Positions 9,410 to 25,235 of a stretch of 64,000 nt of DNA are shown piece by piece. Source of the DNA: Gambelia wislizenii (lineage: Eukaryota > Chordata > Lepidosauria > Squamata > Crotaphytidae); the NCBI GenBank assembly GCA_030847615.1, contig JAUMIR010000014.1, forward strand, positions 10,082,501-10,146,500. The letters run 5' to 3'. Made by a program: the position numbers and the translations under genes. Within the stretch, counting starts at the first letter, position 1. The number at the start of each line of letters is the position of its first letter. The notes beneath the pieces are model-generated. The model worked only from the letters and a program-made list of their open reading frames with translations, was not told the DNA's origin and searched no databases.

Positions 9410-11345
9410 TATCAATTGTGAATAGACATGCATGCGAAAGTTAAGAGGACTGGACTTGTATGCAAAACAACTGTGTGCAGCAATTTTGCTCAGGTATCCA
9501 TTTGTGACTTCTTAAGAGACTAATCCTAATCCTCTGCCTATTGCAGCTGGAAGTGACGGCCACTGCTACAAAAAAAAAAAAAAAGGTGAATTGTATATTT
9601 ATTTCTTATCCTCTCCCTCTTTACCTTCCACTTCCTAAATCAATAGTTCCATGCAGATTCTCCATACTATTTTGTCTTCTCACCTCCAAAATGCCCTCAA
9701 TAGCTCCCTCTTAGCCATGTCTTTATACAGTATTATCTTCTCAACAGTCTGCTAAGGCACATTTTCTCCCTGGTTCTCATCTATTTTTGGGAAGATTGGG
9801 TTGGGAGGAGGGGCTAGCACCTTGAAAGGCAATAAGCTTCTCTGTTGTAAGAGAAAAAGAGAAAATGAGAGAGAGAGAGAGAGAGATGTATCCCCCACCG
9901 CAACTCTCATCAGCTCTAGCCAGCATAGCCAGATGTGCAGAATGATGGGAGTTATCGTCCAGCAACATCTGGAGGGGTGCATGATCGCCAGTCCTGCATG
10001 ACTCCAGTCAAATAACTTCATTCCCACTAATTACTTTTGAAATAGACCTTTGTTACAGGACACTTCCCCCAAAATAACTTGTTATAGGTGTCTACATTCT
10101 TTGTAACTAGTTACTTCCCAGTTCTGTATCCTGCTCAGCTTATTCCTATACATTGTGAGTCATCAGTCTTAGGTCTCATCTACATGGGCCAGAGTATGCC
10201 GGCTCCCCACTGGCATATTCTGGCTGCAGGTATGTCCCGTTCCTCTCCCATTACTGGCACAAAATTGAATAGCGTCCAGACTACCATGCCGGCCCAGCCC
10301 TGCAGCCACTGCCACTACTGGAGTCCCACTCTCTGAAGCCAGGAAGGCGGCCTGTAGCATGTGAGCAAGGCCCCTTTCATGTGACCAGCTTGGTCATGCT
10401 TCCTGGATCTGAAGAGTGTGACGTTGATAGCAGCTGAAGCAATGGGCCAGTGTGGTGGCAGGGTCTTCTACAGTCCCACAGGGCTGGATCCATTTCTTCC
10501 AAATATAAACACCCCACCCCAGGTATTTTAATATAGCAGCTTATCAGGCTTTACCGAGTTTTAGCCCTATCTTTGCCCAGGGGGTTGTGAGGACTTCCTG
10601 GGGACAGGCAAAATGGAGCAAAAGCCCTGCATCGTTAGGACTACCAGGCTCCAAGATGGGGCAAATAGCCCATCTAGTCAAGGCCTCAGTCTACATAGCC
10701 CCACACTGCATTATTTTTCTTTGTCATCCTATAGCATGACATAATGTTGGAAATTTGTGTTTGTATATTTATTTCATCTACTAATTGCTGCTTCCTTCCA
10801 TGTTAGGTTTTATATTTGGTAAATTCGGAATGTATACTTGGGTAAGTCTGTACAGTATAATAAATATATCTTCTGATTCACATGTCAGGAAAGACAGTTT
10901 GAAAGATCTGGTGTTAAGAATGGTGACAGTGCTCCCTCTGCAGACAATGGCACAACACTGTACCACCTTTCATCAAATTCAGATCAGCAATTTCCCTAGT
11001 TGCAAATTATAAACAGTGGACAAGTAAAACAACCCTTCCATGAAACAGACAAGTAAAACAACCTATCTGCATATTCTTTCTGGCTTCTTTTAAAATAAAA
11101 GAACTCTGCATGGTTGCATTGTATGGTTGCAATACAACCAACAGTGCAGACATACATGTCATTTAATACCCACCTCCATTTTAATTAAAAGCAGCTTCAA
11201 GAGGAATTTATGTGTGATGAGAAATTGTTTAGCTTATCCACAACCACTAACTTTTCCAATTAAAAAAAATCCCCAAGTTACTTTTAATTCCTTACATGGG
11301 GAAAAAGATGCAGGATGAAAAACAGCAGGGGGAAATTGAGCAGAA
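9410..11345. other. Intergenic stretch, nothing gene-like recognised
   Basis: About 1.9 kb, with a poly(A) run near 9571-9585 and a (GA)n microsatellite at about 9868-9887. The short open frames here are not supported by splice sites or recognisable domains. Confidence 0.5.
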
Positions 11346-11349
11346 AGCC

Positions 11350-11622
11350 AGCTAAGGAGCCCTGGTGACGCAGTGGTTAAATGCCAGTACTGCATGTCAC
11401 CATGTTGCAAGTTCGATTCCAGCAGGCTCCAAGGTTCACTCAGCCTTCCATCCTTTCGTAGGTCAGTAAAATGAGTACCCAGCTTGTGGGGGCAATTAGC
11501 TAAACACACATTGGAAACTGCTTAATGATGTATAAATTGCTGTTGCTTAAAAACAATTTGTAAACTGCTCTGATAGACTTGTGGCTGGAGAGCGGGGTAT
11601 AAATAAATAAATAAATAAAAAC
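11350..11622 (+). mobile_element. tRNA-headed SINE, family A
   Basis: 'ggagccctggtgacgcagtg' head with an A-box-like gcagtggttaaatg and a B-box-like agttcgattcc, then 'ggttcactcagccttccatc', 'aatgagtacccagcttgtgg', the 'aaactgctctgatag' region and a (AAAT)n tail. Six copies or part-copies occur in the window. Confidence 0.88.
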
Positions 11623-11861
11623 TGTTAAGTATTTCTGCTACTACTGTATACAGTTCACAATAGCAGGGAGTTGCATGCATGTTAACTTATTGCTGGGACA
11701 TCTGTTGTTTACAGCAGTTTTCCCTAATCTGCTTCAATGAGACAGAGTGAAGAACTGTGAAGGGAGAAGTAATTGCTTAGTCTGAGTAGAGCATATCTCC
11801 ACAACAAAATTTTATTTTATAATTTTATATTATGTTTAAAGAATCCTGGGAAGTTCTTGAT

Positions 11862-12043
11862 TATAAGAGCTGTTCAACAGTGGAACAGACTGTCTTGGTG
11901 CCTGGCCTGGGGGTGGGGTGGTGCTTTAAACAGAGGTTGGATAGCCATCTTTTGGCAGTGGATTAGTTGTGTATTCCTGAATGGCAGGTGTTGGACTAGA
12001 TGGCCCTTGCTGTCCCTTCTAACTCTGTGATTCTGTGGACCAG
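11862..12043 (+). mobile_element. CR1 LINE 3' fragment
   Basis: 'agagctgttcaacagtggaa', 'gttggactagatggcccttg' and terminal 'aactctgtgattctgtgg', the CR1 3' end in sense orientation. Confidence 0.82.
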
Positions 12044-12147
12044 TCTAAAGGCTCATCCAGCACTCTATTTAGATAGTTGCCAAAGGAGAGTTTATGTTAC
12101 TTTCAACATTTTGAGTATTAAAGTACTCTTATCACCCAACAGGTTAT

Positions 12148-12402
12148 TAAAAGGACCCCCTTATCCACTGGGGATTGGTTCTGGGGGGCCCGTGGATACT
12201 GAAAACCGTGGCTAATAGCAAATGCCATTGAAAATAATGGGACTTCCAGTTTAAAATACCATAGAGTTGCCTTGGATGACTTAGGAAATGGCTAGAGAGG
12301 ACAGATTTTCTAGGAAGACTCTATGGTAGGTGTGCTATTTTGTGTCCCGTGCATAATTGAATCAGTGGATAACTAATCAGTGGATACGGGTGTCTTACTG
12401 TA
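12148..12402. mobile_element. MITE family 2 (TA-flanked)
   Basis: A second non-autonomous family of about 255 bp. Features: 'ttatccactggggattggtt', 'aatgggacttccagttta', 'gattttctaggaagactc', 'tttgtgtcccgtg' and terminal 'tcttactgta'. Better copies are at 30376-30631 and 41594-41871, with CAGTAGG(A/C)CCCC ends. Confidence 0.75.
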
Positions 12403-12404
12403 CT

Positions 12405-13940
12405 GCAATCTGGAAACGCAACTTGCCACATTACTTGTTGCAGCAGTAACAGGAATTGGTAACTAATACCTCAGTAAGTTACAAGTTATCATTGAATGAT
12501 ACAGGAAAACAGGCACTGATTCCCATTTTGGAGAAGCAGTCCTCTGCCTTCTTGCTCTTCACCATGTATTACAGTACTTCTTTCCTTCCTTTCTTTCTTT
12601 GCTCTGGCAGCAGCAGTTCACATGGCTCACCTTACTTTTAAACCTCAATATGTCTCTCTCTTGTTCAGGACCAAAATGCAAGAAGACAGAAAATACATGC
12701 TGCCCTACCCAACTCCTAAATTTAACAAAACATTGTCAGAGCTTATTATGTTAATCTGCTCAATCTCTCCTCCCTAGCTACTCTCCCACCCTCTCTCTGT
12801 TCTAATTCTACTGAAAAGTAATGGATTACAACCATGGCCCCCACATCCTGAATCGGCCCCCCACCTACTGCTGAGGTTAAGGACAGCAAGATGCTCTACA
12901 GGATAAAAATTAAAATAAGTCAGTTTAAATGATGACATCAAAGTAATATTTATATGTATTTAAAAAAAACTAAATAGATTTACATAATAAAAACTTACAA
13001 TAATATCACACCAGGCCCCCCTCCTAATCCCAGACCTCCAGGATAGAGCCCTGTCAGCTCCCCCTCTTGTGGAGGCCATGATTACAACCATGGCCTTGAG
13101 AGACAAAAAATGCTAACTCAAATCCACTTCATTACTAGAAGGAAAAAAGTGGCTCTAAAGTAAATTACTTCATAGTTCTGGACCAAAGAGTCACTTATAA
13201 GAAGCCTATAAACAGAGCTTCAAGCCTAGGTTGTCAGCAGCACAGTTCCTAACTTTCTTCAGTGATTACGGGTTCCATGTTGCTCCTGATGCCATGCCTA
13301 CACAACAACACACATGCACGCTACTTGTGCTGTGATGCTGTCAAGAAAAAAATTGTTTATGAGTAGAGCAGGGTTGTAGATCTCTTTCCCTCTGCCTTCT
13401 CCAAGGGGTGGGAACATTTACCCACTGTAACCCAGGCCCCATTTTCCTGTTGCAGAGTGAGTGAAGAGGCAGGTGTTGTGTTGGGGTCACTGCCTCTGGG
13501 ACTCTGGCTTTGGTTACTTCAGTTGGAAGACAGGCAGATGGAGTAAATGCCCACAGCCACCCTCTCCTTTAGGCTTGAAAGAGACTACCTGTGACCACAG
13601 AGAGGGATCCTTTCAGTCTGGGAGCATTGCCAATCCTAGCACAAACCTGGAACTCCAGCAGCAGAGTTTGCACACCTGCACTAAGGGTGAGGCACTCTTT
13701 ACACATTGGCTTAAGGGCCCCAATCACCTTAAACTCAAAGGGCATGAGCACTACAGTAACCCCACCCTACTCATACTCACAAGTGATTGATTTACAGAGG
13801 TGTACTCCATCCATCTATTCATTGTGTGAAGTACCCTGTTTTTATCTGCCCTGAAAGCGTGGGATGAGTCCTTCCTGAATCTTCGTTTGCGAAGAAGCCA
13901 GATAATTTCTACCATTCAGCTTAATTGGATGTCCTTGGCG
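12405..13940. other. Intergenic stretch, low in recognised features
   Basis: No supported gene. The only recognised item is a short LINE 3'-tail remnant at about 13849-13905 ('gggatgagtccttcctgaat', 'cttcgtttgcgaag'), matching the tails at 16.6 and 38.9 kb. Confidence 0.5.
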
Positions 13941-14005
13941 CCTAGTGTTACGAGACCCTGTCCACTTCTTCCATGCCATGTATAACTGTCTTCTCTTCTA
14001 TCATG

Positions 14006-14456
14006 TTGACAAGCTGGAATGGGTCCAGAGGAGGGCAACCAAAAATGATAAAAGGTCTGGAAGCCATGAGGAGTGGCTTAGGAAGCTTGGCATGTTTAGC
14101 CTGGAGAAGAGAAGGTTAAGTGGGGACTTGATAGCCATGTTTAAATACTTGAAGGGATGTCATATTGAGGATGGAGCAAGCTTGTTTTCTGCTGCTCCAA
14201 AGACTAGGACATGGAGCAATGGACTTAAACTACAGGAAAAGAGATTACACCTAAACATTAAGAAGAACTTCCTGACAGTAAGAGCTGTTCAGAAGTGGAA
14301 TACACTGGCTTGGAGTGTGGTGAAGTCTCCTTCTTTGGAGGTTTTTAAACAGAGGCTGAATGGCCATCTGTCGGGAATGATTTGATTGTGTATTCCTGCA
14401 TGGCAGAGGGTTGGACTAGATGGCCCTTACGGTCTCTTCCAGCTCTATGATTCTAG
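14006..14456 (+). mobile_element. CR1 LINE 3' end, long
   Basis: About 450 bp of CR1 3' region in sense: 'gacaagctggaatgggtcca', 'tttagcctggagaagagaag', 'ggagcaagcttgttttctgc', 'ggttggactagatggccctt', ending 'ctctatgattcta'. The open frame across it is the CR1 tail and not a cellular gene. Confidence 0.9.
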
Positions 14457-14459
14457 GTA

Positions 14460-15985
14460 TCCTCTTACCATTCTTCTAAGCTAAACTGTCCCAAATGTTG
14501 TCACTCCTCTTGGCAATCACTACAGAACTGTAATTCTGAAACTACTCAGGAAGAGAGAATGGCTGTTAAACCACTTTAAATATCTAGTGTAGACGGACCT
14601 AGTGTCCCTTTTCAAATGTTGGCAACAGAAGCTAGAACGGTGTGCATCAAATGATGTGTTTAGTTGTGTTTAGTTCAACTCAGTGTAACTTCTTATATTG
14701 GGACATGTCTTGTTATATTTTATAAGTCCATCATTTGGTTGCTTCATTCCACACACTTCACAGACTGTTCCTGATGAAATCTAAATGAGCCAAAGGAGTT
14801 TATACTCAGTTAACTCTAGAACTTTGAGGTCTTTTGCCTGAATTAATATAAGGAAACTGTGCAGTAGGATATGGTGCAATACCAAGAAATGCTGAAAGTG
14901 ATTCACAATGCAGTTCTGCTCAAGATATTGAGAAATGGGTCCCGTATTGTGTACAAAGTGAGTTGCTCTCTAATCTATGTTTAAGATGACAGATTCAGTA
15001 AAATGGAAAGCAATCTCATACTGACTTTATAGTGGCTGAGCAGACTTCTAGTTGTTTCTTGCCATCAAGATGACATCAACTTATGGCAAACCTATGCATG
15101 AGAGACCTCCAAGAACAGCCCTGCTCATATCTTGCAAACTCATAGTTCTGGCTTCCTTGGTTTAATCAAGCCATCTGTAATGTAGTCTGCCTCTCTTTCT
15201 GCTGTCTTCCACCTTACCAAACATTATTGTCTTTTCCAGTGAGTCACATAACTGCTTGATATGTCCAAAGCCTACAATAGCCTCCTTTGGTCATCTTGCC
15301 TTCCAGTGAGCGTTCAAGCCTGATTTGCTCCTCAGACCCATTAATCTTTGTTAGTATACCATGGTTTCTGTAGAACTCTTCACCAGCACCCTATTTCAGA
15401 TTATTTTCCTTTAAGCTTTCTTCATTGTCTAGCTTATAAAACCATGCATAAAAATAGGAAATATGATGATGCAGTTGATTCTGACTTTGGCATGTAGTGA
15501 TATTTAACAGGAGGCTAGTCTGGCCCCCTCCCTGCTCACCTTTCTCTGGCAGGCAAAGATGTTTGTATTCCAGCAAGCATCTAATGTGTAGCTGTAGGCA
15601 CAGAGGCTATTATTGGAATGTGTTTCTGTTGTTTGCATTCTTGTAACTTTTATATGTTTTATGTATAATTTTAAATTAATTGTTTTTAATTGTTTCTAAT
15701 TTGTAATGGTTGTATTTTTAATTGTATTTTATGTGTTGTGAGCTGCCTTGGGTCCCATTCTGGGAGAAAGGCGGCATATAAAACAAATGAATAAATAAAT
15801 AAAAAGTAACAGAAATAATTGTTCCAACTTTTTGTGTTTCCTGTCTCCCACATTAGCCTTTTGGGTTTTATACTGCTCTGTTGAAGGGGAAATGATATTA
15901 GAAAGGTGTTGGTGGGTGCTTTGTTTTCATCCTTTAAAAAAAAGGATTCTATATTAATTACGGTCTTCTTAACTATCTCTTTTGT
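14460..15985. other. Intergenic stretch with an L2-like LINE tail
   Basis: Mostly unrecognised sequence. At about 15645-15806 lies a LINE 3'-tail-like repeat ('gtgagctgccttgggtccca', 'ggcggcatataaaacaaatg' and (AAAT)n), also seen at 61.4 kb. Assignment to an L2-type tail is inference. Confidence 0.5.
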
Positions 15986-15990
15986 CTATA

Positions 15991-16222
15991 CAGCTGCCCC
16001 TCCATATCCACAGATTTGGTATCCACGGATTTAAGTATTCACATCTTGAAAATATTATTTAAAAAACACTAATCCAAAAAGCAAACCTTGATTTTGCCAT
16101 CTTATCTAAGGGACACCATTTTGCTATGTCACTGCGTATAATGGGACTTGAGTATTCATGGATTTTGGTATCCACGGCGGGGGTCCTGGAACCAAACCCC
16201 AGCGAATATGAAGGGACAACTG
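15991..16222. mobile_element. MITE family 1, full copy
   Basis: TA-flanked; ends CAGCTGCCCCTCCATATCC and GAAGGGACAACTG; interior 'aatccaaaaagcaaacctt' and 'aatgggacttgagtattca'. Confidence 0.85.
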
Positions 16223-16555
16223 TATTGTTTTTGAGTGGCTCTATATTACACCACTGCAAACTTTTAGTGGTATATGGGGAGGGGAATTTGGGGTAAGGTA
16301 AGACAAATGCCAGCCATTTGGTTTTATTGTACAGTAATTGTATCTTTGTAGTTGTAATTTTATTGTTTTAATATCTGTAATTGTTTGAAATGGTCAATAG
16401 ATTCATTCAATAAGTAAATGAATACTAATATTAATTCACTGCTCTTGAGCATTTACATGCGTGCGCCCTAGAATAATAGGAAAGCTGTAGGGCCTCCTAC
16501 ATTAACTATATTTTATATATATAAATCAGAACTATTGTTCTGGAACCCAGAAACA

Positions 16556-16860
16556 TCACCCAAGGAGACCTTCTGCTGTGCTTTCTGCAACCGGACTTGT
16601 TTATCTTGGATTGGCCTTTTTAGTCATCAGCGCGCTTTCTGCAAGCACGGGATGAGTCCTTCCTGAATCTTCGTTTGCAAAGAAAAGCCAGAGAGAGAGA
16701 GAGAATATATATATATATATTGCTGATTATTGACTATATTTGACTATATTAAATATTAAATATATTAAATAAATATTAAATAAATTTAGTTACTATATTA
16801 ACTATTGACTATCTACATATATATATATATATATATATATATGAAAATAATTTGCAGTGA
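16556..16860 (+). mobile_element. Non-LTR retrotransposon 3' end followed by microsatellites
   Basis: 16556-16694 encodes the C-terminal zinc-finger-like peptide FCCAFCNRTCLSWIGLFSHQ of a non-LTR retrotransposon ORF and its 3' end ('cttcgtttgcaaagaaaagc'), then (GA)n, (TA)n and AT-rich repeats to about 16841. The same 3' end occurs at 38.8 kb with more of the ORF attached. Confidence 0.75.
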
Positions 16861-17155
16861 GTGCACATAGTTTCTCTGCAAACTATAAAATGCTATATCT
16901 CATTGCATGTTCAGGGCACATGTTAACATGTTAAAGGTGGATGTGTGTAATATTAATGTTATTTTCAGGTTCCACATATTTGCCTACAAGGTCTAAAAAT
17001 GTATGATGAAATCTCAGTGTTCCTCAGTCTACAAGGACATTATGGGACATAAGCGCCTTTAATTCACTCCCCACCACAGGAACCCAAGTAGGCCTGGTAA
17101 CCATAGAAACTTCCAGAACAACCCAGCCCAAATTAGCAGGCCTTTTTTTTCAACA

Positions 17156-17475
17156 TGACGTCACATCTCAACCAATGGGCTCCCTCCGCTTGGCCCACAG
17201 TGCGGTCTTTGATTGGTCCGCGGCACCGGTAGGACGGCCCAATCAGGCTCGCGGGCGGTAGGCGGAAAAAAAAAAGAAGGGAGGAGATAGAGGAGGCGAA
17301 AATCCGCGCCGGCCTAAGGCGACGGCGCGGCACGCGACGGGAGAGTCGCGTCAGTGCCGAAGCGAACCAATCGACGCCGGCCAGCTTGGAGGGCAGCGAC
17401 CAATCAGAAGGTTCCAGCGAGGGAAAGTGGACCAATCAGGAGCATCCACGCAAGGCCGAGGGAAGGTATATAAAG
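17156..17475 (+). promoter_or_regulatory. HSPA5: HSPA5 promoter: CRE, three ERSE-type elements, TATA box
   Basis: GC-rich promoter. TGACGTCA (ATF/CREB site) is at 17156-17163. ERSE-type elements (CCAAT-N9-CCACG, bound by NF-Y plus ATF6/XBP1 under ER stress) lie at 17367-17385 (CCAAT-N9-CCAGC), 17400-17418 (CCAAT-N9-CCAGC) and 17432-17450 (exact CCAAT-N9-CCACG). Starts are 33 and 32 bp apart, so all face the same side of the helix. The TATA box TATATAAAG is at 17467-17475. Further CCAAT boxes on both strands lie at 17172-17176 and about 17215. This architecture is the hallmark of grp78/BiP promoters. Confidence 0.93.
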
Positions 17476-17497
17476 GCGGAGGAGCGTCGGGCCCAGA

Positions 17498-17593
17498 TAC
17501 TCGATAGAACCTTCAGAGCGTGTGAGGAGGCAAAGCTTGTAGCGCCACAGAGACGCCATTAATAGTGTGGACGGCTATCGCGTGTTGATAGAG
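17498..17593 (+). other. HSPA5: HSPA5 exon 1, non-coding
   Basis: Transcription should start about 25-30 bp after the TATA box. The exon contains no ATG and ends at the consensus donor GAG|GTAAGA (intron from 17594). The start of translation is 3 kb downstream, so this exon is 5'UTR. The start coordinate is estimated. Confidence 0.75.
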
Positions 17594-18747
17594 GTAAGAC
17601 GCGAATGGGACTTTTTCGGGGAGTGGAAAAAGAGGAAATATAGGGGGAGCCGGTCCAAAATAGCGGCGGGGCGGCAGCCATTCTGGGGCCGTGTTGGGGA
17701 GGAAAAAGTGGCCCCTTTGCCTTTTTCCTGGTTTGGGGTCTGCCTTAAATTAATTGTTTAAGTGTCTTAGTCGTTTAAATGGTCGCCCCTTTAGTTGTTT
17801 TTAATTGTTTAAGTGTCTTAGTCGCTTAAATGGTCGCCCTTGTAGTTGCTTATAATTGTTCCTAATTTTTAATGCTCCAACCGTGCTTTTATAAGAATAG
17901 CCTTTTATAGTTTTTTAAAACAAAGCTAAAGCCCTTGTAGAAAAATTATTATTGTTATTATTTCTTACCCGCCTCTTTCTCTGGATTTAGGCAGAGAACA
18001 ACATTATACAACATAAACCTAACATGAGTTAAAAGCACTCGTTTCTTGAACTCCATTTTGAACTTTCTGGGATTGGTTTTGAGGGTAGGCCTTCCTTTTA
18101 AGGGTTTTCCTTTATAATAATAATAATCCAGATGTTTTTGTATAGTACTACGCTTTGTATTGATTTTTATTTATTTAATAAAATAATTGATGGTTGATTG
18201 TCAATTGATATTGATTTTTACGTTGCATATTATTCTTAAAGTGGGGCTGTAGCTTTTACATTTGCCCTCATGGCCGTGGAAGGGGGGTTCAGTTTCTATG
18301 TCTTAAAATGTGCTTTAATTAAGGTCGGTGGTGATTGGTGGGACCTACCATCATTTAAAAGTCTGGAGAGTTCAGCACGAATCCATACGACACACAAATG
18401 AAGGGGAATGAATCCTGGAAGAGGAGACGGTGTTCACGTGTAGGGCGGGGGAGGCTGTGGTCTGTCCATTTTTGACACGGGACTGCAGATGGGGTTTGCT
18501 TTTCTTTTACCCTTGCCCCCCCCTTTAAATATATTTTGTTCCTTGGAGGTTTCCCCACCCACCCCTGAAGTCCAGTTGGGACGGTGAATGGTTTCATCCT
18601 GGTGCCTAGTTAAAAGATAGGCTCCAAAAGCTTTAATAAAAACCTAACTTAGCTCTTCCAAAATGTGCACACAGTTGGTTTTAGACGAGTTTAACCTCTC
18701 AAGGTGTTTTTAATGCTTTAATTTGTTTAATATGTTATAGTCTACTT

Positions 18748-18950
18748 AAAATGTTTTTAATCCTGATCTGTTTAAACTGATTTTGTCCTGCCATGTGATC
18801 CCACCATATGGAGTGGGCTATAAATATTTTAATAAATGATCTAAAATAAAATGTTTTTGTTTTTAATTGTGATCTGTTTAAACTGATTTTGCCCTGCCCT
18901 GTGATCCCACCATATAGAGTGGGCTATAAATATTTTAATAAATGATTTAA
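18748..18950. repeat. Tandem duplication, about 101-bp unit
   Basis: 'gatctgtttaaactgatttt', 'gtgatcccaccatat' and 'gtgggctataaatatttt' occur in two consecutive copies (starting at 18748 and about 18849). The unit resembles a LINE 3' tail ending in AAT-rich repeats. Confidence 0.8.
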
Positions 18951-18977
18951 AATGGAGGCCAATGCACACACACACCC

Positions 18978-19022
<45 letters not shown>
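18978..19022. repeat. (TA)n(GA)n microsatellite
   Basis: Compound dinucleotide tract, about 14 bp TA and 30 bp GA, next to the end of a hAT-like element. Confidence 0.9.
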
Positions 19023-19025
<3 letters not shown>

Positions 19026-19353
19026 GCTGTGGACTCACAAGATTTAACTCAAAGATTTAGAACAACAGCAACAATACTGGATGATAATAATAATCATAAT
19101 ACAATTACACCATCCATTAACTCTTTCCTTTGAGGCACTGGATGGGGAGGGAAGACTTCTCTCCTGGTTCTTCCTGCAAGTTTGTGGCTTGAGTGGATTG
19201 AATGGCAATGTGCAGGCCAAGCCAGCCCACCTTTTGCCTTGGCTCCTGTCCCATGGCTGCTCCATTGCAGGGAGGAGGTGGATCAAGCAGCCTGTGAAGA
19301 TGTTGCATCCCCTGGGGGGTCCCTAGACTACAGGTTAAGAACCACTGGTTTTG
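19023..19353 (-). mobile_element. hAT-like element (CAGTGGTTCTTAACC ends)
   Basis: Minus orientation relative to the 42.13-kb copy: 'tgtggactcacaagattta' at the left, 'aatacaattacaccatcc', 'cttcctgcaagtttgtggct', and right end 'aggttaagaaccactg'. It provides the uninterrupted sequence that proves the MITE insertion at 8742. Confidence 0.75.
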
Positions 19354-19411
19354 GTAATAGGCTTGGACCAAATTGGGGATGGTATAAACTATCATTCTCA
19401 GTCTCTATGTG

Positions 19412-19520
19412 GTATACTCTTCATCTTTGGAGATCTTTACACGAGAGGTTAGATGGACATGTTTCAGGAGTATTGTAATTGTATTCCTGCATGTGGGGGT
19501 GGACTAGATTGGTTTTCTAG
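19412..19520 (+). mobile_element. CR1 3' remnant
   Basis: Degraded match to the CR1 3' region ('tttggagatctttacacgag', 'attgtattcctgcatg', 'ggactagattgg'). Confidence 0.5.
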
Positions 19521-19561
19521 ACCCCTGGAACTTTTTAAAGCTAATATAATTATAGGAGTTT

Positions 19562-20127
19562 GTGCTTTCCAAGTCACCTGTTGACGAATGTCAACTCCAT
19601 GAATTTCACAGGATTGTCTTACAACCTGTTCTTTAACAGGAACCCCCCCCTTTAAATATAATTTGTTGCTGTGAACCCCAAGAGTTACCTTGATATTTTA
19701 AACCCTAATAACAGCAATAATACCTGATGATGATCATAATAACCATCCATTTAACCTTTTCTCAGAGGCACTGGAGGAGGGGTGACTTTAATTCAGCTTT
19801 TTCCTGCAAGTGTGTGGCTGGAGTGGATTGAATGGCAATGTGCAGGCCAAGCCAGCCTTTGCCTTGTCACATGGCCAATCCACTGCAGGGCACAGGTGGG
19901 CCAAACAGGCCTCAAGCCTTCGCAGACCTCTGGGGGTCCCTGGACCACAGGTTAAGAACCACTGTCTTAAGGCAAGGAATACTCAAGAGGTGGTTAGCCA
20001 TTCTTTTCCTTTGAAATAGAGCCCACACCATCTGGCATTCCTTGGCAGTCTCCCATCTAAGTACTAACTAGGCCTGATCCTCCTTAGATCAGTTAGGATC
20101 GGTGACTGTGAGGTCCTTGTCTGGCCA
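19562..20127 (-). mobile_element. 5S-rRNA-derived SINE split by a hAT-like element
   Basis: Tail part at 19562-19621 ('aagtcacctgttgacgaatg', 'tgaatttcacaggattgtct') and head part at 19964-20127 ('aaggcaaggaatactcaaga', 'gtctcccatctaagtactaa', 'tgatcctccttagatcagtt'). A hAT-like copy occupies 19622-19962. Confidence 0.85.
19622..19962 (-). mobile_element. hAT-like element inside the 5S SINE
   Basis: Flanked by TGTCTTA at 19615-19621 and 19963-19969 (7 identical bases; the eighth is T/C). This fits the 8-bp target duplication of hAT transposons. Interior as in other family copies ('ctgcaagtgtgtggctggag', 'ggcaatgtgcaggccaag'). Confidence 0.82.
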
Positions 20128-20557
20128 TGGAGTATTTTTTTAATTTTTTTGCTTTCCCCATAGAAATGTGAATTTAAAAAAAAAAACTATAGATTTGAAT
20201 AAGTTGTTATGTCTTTATTTGTGAGCAGTTGTAACACTATGGCAGAAGGGTGTGTGTGGGGGAGTGTCCGGTAATTCCAGTGTTGGACTGCAATTCTCAC
20301 CAGTCCCTAGGTGTATCTGGGGGTGATAGTAGCCCATCAACAGTTGGAGGGCTACTCATTCCTTGTCTGTGGTGGTGATAAGACAACAGGAGGCTTTTGT
20401 GGACTTTGTCTACTTTTCACAGGCTAGTGTTTGCAAAATGCTTATATAATTGTCACTATTGTAGTGGTTGAGGTTGGCCTAGCATTACAACTGACACTCT
20501 TCCCTCTTTCCTGCAGGTTTTTTTTTCCCAGCTGTTGTGGGAGACTACTAAAACAGG

Positions 20558-24921
<4,364 letters not shown>

Positions 24922-25211
24922 GGCTCGCTTTCCTGAATGTTGAAGTTGTAAATACTGGACTTGGAACTTTTGTTTAAACTTATTGAACTCTAGATCTGGA
25001 ATGTGATCAGAATCTTCACCTGAGTGGAGTTGGAAATGCTAGCCCCAAGTGGCTCTTTACTGCTTTTCATTAGCAGTTGATAAATGGTGGGGGTGGGGTG
25101 GGGGAGGGGGGAGGTTAACAGTAGGAGGGGCGTGTTCATCTTCAAACCATTTTATTTAACATATTGGTTCATGTGCGTTCTGTGAAATTTTTCTACCCTC
25201 CAAGTGACAAC

Positions 25212-25217
25212 AATAAA
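25212..25217 (+). terminator. HSPA5: HSPA5 poly(A) signal
   Basis: AATAAA about 290 bp after the stop, followed by GT/T-rich sequence. Expected mRNA end is at about 25235. Confidence 0.85.
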
Positions 25218-25235
25218 TTTGTTACTCACACTGGA

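Larger units (their letters stand above)
17594..20516 (+). other. HSPA5: HSPA5 intron 1 (5'UTR intron)
   Basis: About 2.9 kb. It begins GTAAGA and ends in a pyrimidine tract and CTGCAG at 20516. A second possible acceptor lies 15 bp further (TTTCCCAG at 20531); both leave the same ATG. The intron contains a duplicated LINE-tail-like unit (18.74-18.95 kb), a (TA)n(GA)n tract, two hAT-like elements, a CR1 fragment and a 5S-derived SINE. Confidence 0.75.

Noticed and set aside
13945..14385. 146-codon frame as a gene
   Set aside because: It is the tail of a sense CR1 LINE ([24 protein letters not shown] text repeated in other CR1 copies).
20443..20516. TATATAAT near 20443 as an alternative HSPA5 TATA box
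   Set aside because: No ERSE, CCAAT or CpG context there; the promoter at 17.4 kb has all expected elements and a matching donor.
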